Shown here in pieces: positions 57,051 to 64,000 of a DNA stretch of 64,000 nt. The position numbers were made by a program, and so were the translations under genes. A model generated the notes under the pieces. It was not told where the DNA came from, made no database searches, and saw nothing but the letters and a program-made list of their open reading frames with translations. The first letter of the stretch is position 1. Each line of letters begins with the position of its first letter. The stretch is from Lindgomyces ingoldianus. Lineage: Eukaryota > Ascomycota > Dothideomycetes > Pleosporales > Lindgomycetaceae. The stretch is taken from positions 248,001-312,000 of the forward strand of contig NW_022985209.1 in NCBI RefSeq assembly GCF_010093535.1, read 5' to 3'.

Positions 57051-57710
57051 CTCTTGTACGCTTTTCTATGCTGCTAACGTACATATGGAGGTCTAGTGTC
57101 TAAGCCAACTTCAAATGTTGCTTTATTACAATAGGCTACGCAAGCTACGTTACTGCTCTTGTTATATTAATAGATTTAAGTAAAGCAGAGTTGTTTTTCT
57201 TTGTGTACAGCTAAGAGCTAAGGCTTGTGACGCAGACAGAAGGCGTAGTACTTATGTTTTGCAAGGTATCTCCTTACAGTACTAGCATGGATGCGGCAGT
57301 GGGTCTTAGACAGTGTCGCAATAGTCTAGAGCGTAGCAAAGGGATTATTTGCTGCCTAGTGAATTAAATGCCTCTTAGCGCGTTTGTTAAGCTTTAGAGG
57401 CTAGCCTGTACGCAGGGCTTTTGTATAGATAGGCTGGGGCTGCTTGCGCAGCCGGCGGATGTTATATGTAACTGTTGACTTAGGAATGCTAAGATAACTT
57501 AAAATTTTGCTAGCGCTCACGCTATAGAGGTGGAATTGCCATATTGTATTAATAGTAGACTTAGATAGCTCTTTGCGCAAGGTTTTATTTGCTTTTGTAA
57601 CTATTGAAAAAGGTGGTAATTTGATTAAGTTACAATTGATTGAAATTAAAGCATTGTGGGGTGGCCTAGGCCTCTCGCTAAAGTGGCCAATCACTTTTGG
57701 TAGGCGACTG

Positions 57711-57842
57711 TACAGTATATAGTTAGCCTAGAGCACTCTTAAGCTCCTTAGACCTTACAATACACTAGTACAATTCACCTTGTTTGGATCTCAATACCTT
57801 GTCGACTCTCTTACCTATGACCCCTTCTCAGCTCATGCATGA
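57711..57842 (+). repeat. Distal part of the split Copia 3' LTR
   Basis: This continues the LTR that starts at 47497 and matches 25087-25204 from CAGTATATAG to CATGCATGA. The host side beyond has ordinary composition. Confidence 0.75.
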
Positions 57843-57899
57843 GTATTCACCCACGGAGTCGACTGTGTGCCCTTGATGCGTGCATCTATAGGCTATTGT

Positions 57900-58420
57900 A
57901 CTGTGTTGTCTTCTGACCTAATATAGAGCTGTGGCTGCTGTACCATTCCGGTAGGGTCCCAAAAAAAGAACATACATTTCCATCCAATAGCGATGATCAG
58001 ATATAAAGGTCAAGTTGAATGCGCATAAGCGAGGCACTGCTGCTTCTTGCAGGACGTCTTTCCACCCACAGGAAATCTCTGCCTTGAGTCCTAGAGGGAC
58101 GGCCTGGAAGCACCACGATTGGATTCAATCTGACCTCAATTACGTCCGGCTTGGTGCCTGAGGGAGTTTGTCCGGGAGGCAAGCCTCTGCAGGCCTCTCG
58201 TTCAACAGACCAGGATATGCCATTTGGTGTCGCCACGACTTGTGGAAAATAGATGTTGAGGATGGCTTGCCATGCATGCCATACGACATCCTCTTGTGTA
58301 TAATAGGCTCCTTTTTTGTAAATTTTGCCGATGCATCTGTAGGCCGAAGTTGATGTTTCCCAGAATTGGGGTGCCCAATTGGGAACGCCAAGGTTCGACG
58401 CAATCGACCCTGGTACCTGT
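57900..58420 (-). pseudogene. Relic of a fungal gene with a possible PD-(D/E)XK-like core
   Basis: The minus strand reads APQFWETSTSAYRCIGKIY, HAWQAILNIYFPQVVA and PDVIEVRLNPIVVLPG, then RDFLWVE, and in a second frame GWKDVLQEA and FFFWDPTGM. The order matches a family of fungal unknowns in which PDVI...RDYLWVECKA suggests an old nuclease fold. Here the frame shifts right after FLWVE, so the CKA part is lost, and there is no intact end. The family name and fold are from memory and uncertain. Confidence 0.45.
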
Positions 58421-59112
58421 CGTTGCTGTTGTTGTCTGAATTGAAATTAGACTAAGTAGAAGCTTGTAGAAGTAGAGTGATTATCTTATGCTGCTATATT
58501 TTCCTTTAAACTTAAAGATTGCTTAAGAGTGTAGTAGACGTTGATGCCCTTGAGTTAATATAGATGTAAAAGCTGTTTGTAGTAGATGGTGTGCTCTAAT
58601 AAGAATAAGAACAGTTAACTACCTACAAATAGCGCTTTATATGTTTTACGCGCATGTTACTCCAACAGCGCGAATAATCTGAAGCTAGCGCTTAGCATTT
58701 AAGGGTGCGGCGAAGAGCGTGCGACAGGCGACGAGCGGCAGCAATGGGCGCCTACGCTGAAGGCGCTTAAGGATTAGTTTATAATGAACGGCATGTATGC
58801 GTTCTTCGCGCCGAGGCCTCTGGTATCCTATTGGATACTCGCTCCCCACTTTTAGCGGCTTGGCGCCGCATCCCACCACCTGTCTTCCCCCAACGCCTTT
58901 AAAATGTAGATTGCGCTCGCAGTTTCAGCGCCGTAAGACGCATCCAGTACACCACCTACAAGAAGAAGTCATCAGCCTACGTTTACAGTATGTTTATAAA
59001 ATATATCTCCTTGAATTTCTTTAGAGTCTTAAATGCTGACACAAAAAGCTTTAATATGTCCTAGACACTCCCTCTTAACACGTTCTGTGCGTCTGATGGA
59101 AATGTGTACACT
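58421..59112. other. AT-rich wedge and GC-normal stretch, no gene
   Basis: AT-rich to about 58640, then ordinary with a GGCGCC-containing stretch near 58730-58880. No readable protein. Confidence 0.4.
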
Positions 59113-59463
59113 ATGGACGGGAAGTACGTCCTTCAAAACAACAGTTGGGTCCCACGCTAAAGCGCCGGCCACAGCAATACGTCTAGTCAGCAGAATCAGT
59201 CCAGTCAAGCTCAATCAGGACCTTCAGTCGGACCTGTCTCTGGGAATGACATCAGTGCAGCCATGCACGCGCAATTTGGGCAGGTTCCTCCTTCGCAACC
59301 ACAGCTGCCGCACCAGCCGGCAACCAATTCATTTCAACTGACGGACGAACCGGCTGCACCTCCAATCGACTTAGACCCGTCTTTTAGGGCAGCGAAGAAC
59401 CAACATATAATGATTGGGGCTTTTGTTGACGCCTGGGATGCTATATCTGGTCGAAATGGATGA
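59113..59463 (+). pseudogene. Gln/Pro-rich gene relic with one in-frame stop
   Basis: From an ATG (MDGKYVLQNNSWVPR) the frame meets a TAA at codon 16. It then stays open for 100 codons: SSQQNQSSQAQSG, then AQFGQVPPSQPQLPHQPA, then a more conserved-looking end (IDLDPSFRAAKNQHIMIGAF). The stop could be a mutated Gln codon or an unseen intron. It may be the C-terminal part of a longer protein, possibly the one at 57900-58420 (now in opposite orientation), but this is only a guess. Confidence 0.4.
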
Positions 59464-60079
59464 TACTTTAGCGACCAGTGATGTTTGGTCGGCATGGGTC
59501 ATGTCAGATGGAATGCCATGGTAGATCTATATTATTGTGACAGTGAATCTTCAGGGTTCTGTGGCTCGAAGTAATGAAAGTTGCTTTTTTTACTTTAATG
59601 TCTTGACACCCTAATACACTTAAGACTGCATTAAAGATTATTTTCGTACCTACACCATGCATGTGACTACTAGGAGCTAATCATACGAAGTACAAGCGCC
59701 GTCGGCGGCACATTCGAGTACTCGCAGAAATTTCACCTCTATCCTGTACCAATGTCTCTCGTACGAATTCTTGATTAAAGTCATTGAACCCCCCTATGAC
59801 CACTAGAATACCCGAACGCCTGTTCAGCCCCCAATGGAACGTCTAAGCGGTGCTCAAATCAGGAGGACATGGTAGCGGAAAATGCCTGTCGATTCTGCAT
59901 TTGCCCTTGAATTCTATGTCGCGCGCTAAGTTTGTTCGTAATATGGGGTACCTAGCGGTTTGAAAGTAACAACTAGTTAAGGGTTCTTAAAATATTAACA
60001 GACAATGCTTAGCAAGGAAGTTCTATACCCTTATTTTGCGAACTATTTAGAGCCTTGAGGCTGCTCCTTAGACTGTTAG
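59464..60079. other. Gene-free stretch
   Basis: Ordinary composition, no open frame of note, no repeat seen. Confidence 0.4.
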
Positions 60080-60380
60080 ATCGCTAACAGCTACGCCGCA
60101 TCCGGTGGAAACAGTCCTGGCGCTAACTGGTTTTCTGTCGCTAGAGTCGCAAGTTTCAAGCATAGCACATATCTTGAACTTGACACGCGGGCGCCAACAG
60201 CTACACCGCACCTAGTGGAAACAGCCCTGGCGCTAACAAGCTTTCTATAGCTAGAGTTACAAATTTTAAGCATGTGGCACATAGCTTAAACAGACACGCT
60301 AAGCGCCAACAGCTACGCCGCACCTAGTGGAAACAGTCCTATCTAACAAACTTTCAGTAGCTAAAGTCACAAGCCTAACG
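60080..60380. repeat. Tandem repeat of about 111 bp, 2.7 copies
   Basis: Copies begin at the AACAGCTACGCCGCA-type word near 60086, 60196 and 60308. Each holds GTGGAAACAG and a TAGAGTYRCAAG-type word. The third is cut short. The copies differ mostly by C/T and G/A changes. Confidence 0.88.
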
Positions 60381-62394
60381 ACGCCCCATTAGATGCTTGG
60401 CGTAAATTTAAAAAAAACATATCGCTAGCGTTAAGAGGGGCATAGTAGTTGGCAATTAGACTAATACTTAAAACGGAGAGCATTTGAAGCTAAGCTATAT
60501 TTCTTAAAGTAAAAGGTAGGCGATTAGCAGCCTAGGAGCTAGACAACCTCTACAATCCTAATACCTTGTACTAGCGCTTGCCGCGTGAACTGAAACGAGA
60601 ATGGGAGAAGGTCCCGCCTCTATTAGTTGTAGGAGAAGCGCGCGCAATCTAGCCCCTGTCCTGTCTTAGGTCTCTAGTGTAAAGAATATGGAAAGAAAAT
60701 AATAAATTATGTGCTAGTAGAAAAGTATAAATATTTAGTATAATAGTAAATTTACTTAGCCTACCTATTCAATCTCTAAAATAAACCCTTTATACGTTCT
60801 AGTATACACAAAACCAATTACACTTCTTGCTTTTCACGTCTGCTAACATGGGAATTACGAAACGAATGCGTAAGTTTTGTACTAAAGTCTTTAGACATTC
60901 ATACTAATAGTCTATCTTGTAGAAACTGTAAGGCCGAGATGGTGCTTACGTGCGACGGGTATATATACTATTCTGCACCCGAAAATTAACGTTGGTTGAT
61001 TATTCGTACCTTTTGGTTGTATTGGCGGAGTGGTGCGGAGCCCTGTCCTTACAGAAACTATGAATTACTGTCTTTAGACCTACCGTCTTTCTATACCTAC
61101 TCTTACATTTTACAGTAATACTCCCACACGCTACATTAATAGAATTTTCATAAATGTAGCTAGCTCTATTGCTTACTAAATGTGTATTAAACTCCTCTAG
61201 AGTTCCTAACATTTTCTTAGTAGAGTTACAAAGTAGAGATAATTCCACGTCTTCTACTCTCGAAATACGTCTAGGATACTTAGGTAAGAAACACTCTAGT
61301 TTATATTACTTAAACTTACTAACCTTTAAATAAGCGTCTGTACTTTAGTATTAAGTAAACTACTCTGTTAACTAAGCTTAGAAAAGACCACAAATACTAT
61401 ACTACACTCTACAAGTTCGATTTCATTTACTAATTCAACTAACGCTTAACGCTAAGCAAGCATGATATTCTTTGCACTTACAGTCTAATTAAAAATACTT
61501 CTAGGTGTTCTTGCTAAAGCTAGCATTCTTTTTGCTTTTAGCTTGTTCTTTATTATCTTGTTAAAGAAGAACTTTAAAGAAGTGGAAATAGACAATCTAA
61601 CTGCATCTAGGCGTAGACATTTTTTATTAAATGCTTTGTTTACAACTATATAGATTTTAGTTGCATTTTCACTAGCTTTAGCAACATCTATAAATTAAAC
61701 AACAAATTTAATAACTAGCGTATGTCACCTAATTTCTACTTTTCTTTTATAAGTAGTAGTCTTATTAGATATCTAAGGTTTGATATACTAAGGTACACTT
61801 TGTTTTTAGAATAAGACTATAGTTTTTTTACTTATGTCTAGTTAGCTTTATGTGCTAACGTTATTTTTTAATTATTCTGCTTTATTTTTTGTGTTAACTA
61901 ACTATAGAATGCTTATAGATGCTACACATGGTTTATAACTACTTTAGATGTTTCTAGTTTAGTTCTAAGTCTTTTGTTTCTAAGAATTTGTGCTTTATAA
62001 CTATAGTTAGCTTTAAAAAGTGTTATTCTTATAGCTAATAATTGTAAGTGTTAAAGGTAAACTAGGCTGCAGATAGCTACTATGCATAGTCTTTTCTCCT
62101 TTTATTTATATACTTCTATAGATATATTATTAGCGTCTAGTTAGTCTATTTAGTCCGTCTATCTATCTTTTAATAATATGCTATAAAAAGTTAGATTTTT
62201 ATTTTTTAGTTTCTTATTAAATATTACTAACGCTTTAACATAAATAGCTTATTTTTATCTAAGATAATAACGTTTAAGACTTTATAGATAGTAATAACAT
62301 ACCTATATAGCTTATATGCTATTTTCTCTATAACTATTAACTTTTCTACTAGCTAAAAGTATACATAGTTAGTTATCTTATCTTATATAACGTA
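60381..62394. other. 2 kb mostly AT-rich, no supportable gene
   Basis: A minus frame at 61248-61000 (82 codons) has no recognised domain. A short plus stretch near 60848-60990 has an ATG, a GTAAGT and a TACTAATAG but would code only about 35 residues. The remainder is decayed repeat. Confidence 0.35.
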
Positions 62395-63148
62395 CTTCAC
62401 AGGCGAGTTGCTTACACACCTAAGTCGCTTACTTTTGCTAAGACTACACCCTAACAAACTCTATTATAGCCTATAACAACTTGCTCTAGCACTATATAGT
62501 ATAGTATAGCTTAGAATATTATTTAGATACTACTTTTACTTCTTACTTACATGTTTGTGTGTTATACCTAGTCTAATTACACTATTTATAGCGCCTTTAG
62601 AATAGCTTATCTACTCTAGCTTACACCTGCTTTTTTGCCTTCTTTCTATTACTGCGCGCTTTAAACTCCTTTAGAGCTGTTAAGTATAGGCCTTTTTAAA
62701 TTATTAAAGCCTTTTTTACTTTAATTTACTTTTTTTTATGTAATTTATATTACATAGTAGCCTTATTAGCTACTTAAAGCTTAGTAATTTTTTATTATAC
62801 TAATACTAGCTTATATGTAATTATTACTACTTTTTTAAAAACTTTTTTAAACACTTTAACTATAAAAGTTAGTAAACTATTTATATGTTTCTAAATTTTT
62901 ATTTTTATAAGCATTAATTATAACTTAAGTTTTAAAGTATTACTTAAAGTTTATAACTACTAAGGCTGTTTATGTATAAGTAGTAGTAGTAATAAAGTGT
63001 GTAACTTTACATTAAGGCTTATTATAACTTATTATAGGTTAAAAGAAACTAATCTAGCACTTTAAAACTTTTTTTAGATATTACTAAAAGTAATTATAGT
63101 ATTATAGGCTACTTTAAAGCATAGTAAGAACTTTATTTTTATAATATA
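62395..63148 (+). mobile_element. Decayed TIR element, empty-site relative of 53950-55265
   Basis: It starts CTTCACAGGCGAGTTGC after a TA (62393-62394). It matches, in reverse, 55265-55075 and then 54145-53950, skipping the two small TIR elements without a scar. The copy is heavily decayed. Confidence 0.7.
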
Positions 63149-63153
63149 ATGTA

Positions 63154-63720
63154 CTTTATAGGCAAGTTACTTACACACCTAAGTTGCTTACTTTTGCTAA
63201 GACCCTACTACACTACTCTTTCTACACTAATGCATTTCTAATAACACTACTTAGACATGTTAAAGAAATGTTAAATATAGCTTATGCTTTAAGCTTTTAA
63301 ATAAAACATAACACTTTTTAAGCAACGCGCTGCAGCTATTTATAAGGTCTTTTAAAAGATAATAAGTAACTAACACGCTAGACAACTTTTCTAAGCTAAT
63401 TATATAGCTAACTTATAAAAGCTAGATAATAATAAGAAAAAAGTAATTATTTAGCACATACTTAAGCTAGATGTGTAAGGATTTCCCCCTTAGCTAGCAG
63501 CTATAGCTAATATAGCTAATTCTTTACACGCTAAGCATAATATAAGCTATATTAGCATAAACTAGCTTAATATGTTTATTAAGTGTTACTTAAAGCTTAA
63601 AGTAAAGTTTAAGCATAAGTATAACTATAAAAAAGCTTTTTATAAAAATTCTATAGTAATTTAAAGCTAGTTTAACCTTATAAAGAATATTAAAGCTAAG
63701 TATAGCATTTAGAATAATAA
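63154..63720 (+). mobile_element. Partial copy of the long-TIR element
   Basis: It starts CTTTATAGGCAAGTTAC after a TA (63152-63153) and follows the left half of 4889-5949 to its centre (AAAGCTTTTTATAAAAATT near 63630). No matching right end is seen before the window ends. Confidence 0.65.
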
Positions 63721-64000
63721 CATGTATAACTTTAATAAAATAAGGTTTATAATAGGCTAGATATCTACTAGAGTAGTTGCTATAAGTTTAGAGAGATAAG
63801 GACAGCTAACAGTGGTCTAGCTAGGCAACTAGAAGTAGATAACAGCTATCTAGAGCATTAATACTAAAGGGTAAGCTATTTTACCTTTTATTATCTTTTA
63901 AAGTAGCAACTACTTTTTAAACTAGTATAAAAAAAAATCTACTTTAAGATTAAGTTATTATAATCTCTAAGCGCAGCTAGACTACTAATTAGCTTAGTTT
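63721..64000. other. AT-rich sequence to the window end
   Basis: A GC-higher patch near 63790-63850 interrupts AT-rich sequence. Nothing is assignable. Confidence 0.3.

Larger units (their letters stand above)
47572..57710 (-). mobile_element. Tc1/mariner-type element split by a Gypsy element
   Basis: The left end CAGTCGCCTACCAAAAGTC and the inverse of the right end CAGTCGCCTACCAAAAGTG match over about 29 bp with few changes. TA lies on both sides (47570-47571, 57711-57712). The minus strand carries a transposase. Its N-terminal helix-turn-helix part is at 57694-57401 (INTIWQFHLYSVSASKIL, then IPKSTVTYNIRR). Its C-terminal catalytic part is near 48060-47850 (WMQDGAPIYTAKATW, then a SPNLNLIKNL piece) with stops. 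The two parts are separated by the 8.8-kb Gypsy insertion at 48247-57050. It is inactive. Confidence 0.82.

Overview
The window looks like a chromosome piece of a filamentous ascomycete (Pezizomycotina; a Dothideomycete-like genome is my guess). Reasons: short introns with GT...AG ends and CTAAC-type branch sites, gene families typical of this group (HET, NACHT, DUF1996, DUF6594, fungal rhodopsin-like membrane proteins, BBE-type FAD oxidases), and AT-rich blocks in which transposon proteins are full of stops that fit C-to-T/G-to-A decay of the RIP type (Gln and Trp codons turned into stops, the reverse-transcriptase YIDD box read as YINN). There is one 223-base assembly gap (52051-52273).

Layout. 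1-6140: AT-rich, RIP-decayed Ty3/Gypsy and other repeats, with a young solo LTR inside. 6142-6568: a tiny two-LTR (TRIM-like) element. 6840-16540: normal composition with a DUF1996 secreted protein, a retropepsin-like protein and a DUF6594 membrane protein. 16700-21650: AT-rich repeats (a TA-flanked MITE, a Tc1/mariner relic) around an island holding an unrecognised gene relic. 21660-43060: the main gene block: four-TM membrane protein, a broken NACHT gene with an LTR at its 5' end, a secreted protein of unknown family, a BBE-type oxidase divergent from a seven-TM rhodopsin-like protein, a HET-domain protein divergent from a serine-rich protein, and a C2H2 zinc-finger protein. 44200-57850: a nest of mobile elements. 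57850-60400: gene relics and tandem repeats. 60400-64000: AT-rich repeats again.

I re-derived splice sites by eye for seven multi-exon genes; in each the frame is kept and the joined protein matches family expectation, or at least stays open. Several exons have no Met start and would be missed by a plain ORF search (for example the last exons of the DUF1996, DUF6594 and four-TM genes and the second exon of the secreted protein).

The most interesting part is 47497-57842. A Copia 3' LTR was split at a TA by a Tc1/mariner element; that was split by a full-length Gypsy element with 318-bp LTRs and a 5-bp target duplication; inside the Gypsy sit further insertions, including two copies of a small terminal-inverted-repeat element carrying arrays of an exact 10-bp unit. 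For several of these steps an uninterrupted relative elsewhere in the window serves as an empty site. Genes in the GC-normal blocks do not form an obvious single pathway; HET and NACHT relate to fungal non-self recognition, and the secreted proteins and the oxidase suggest a secretome-rich, repeat-bordered region.
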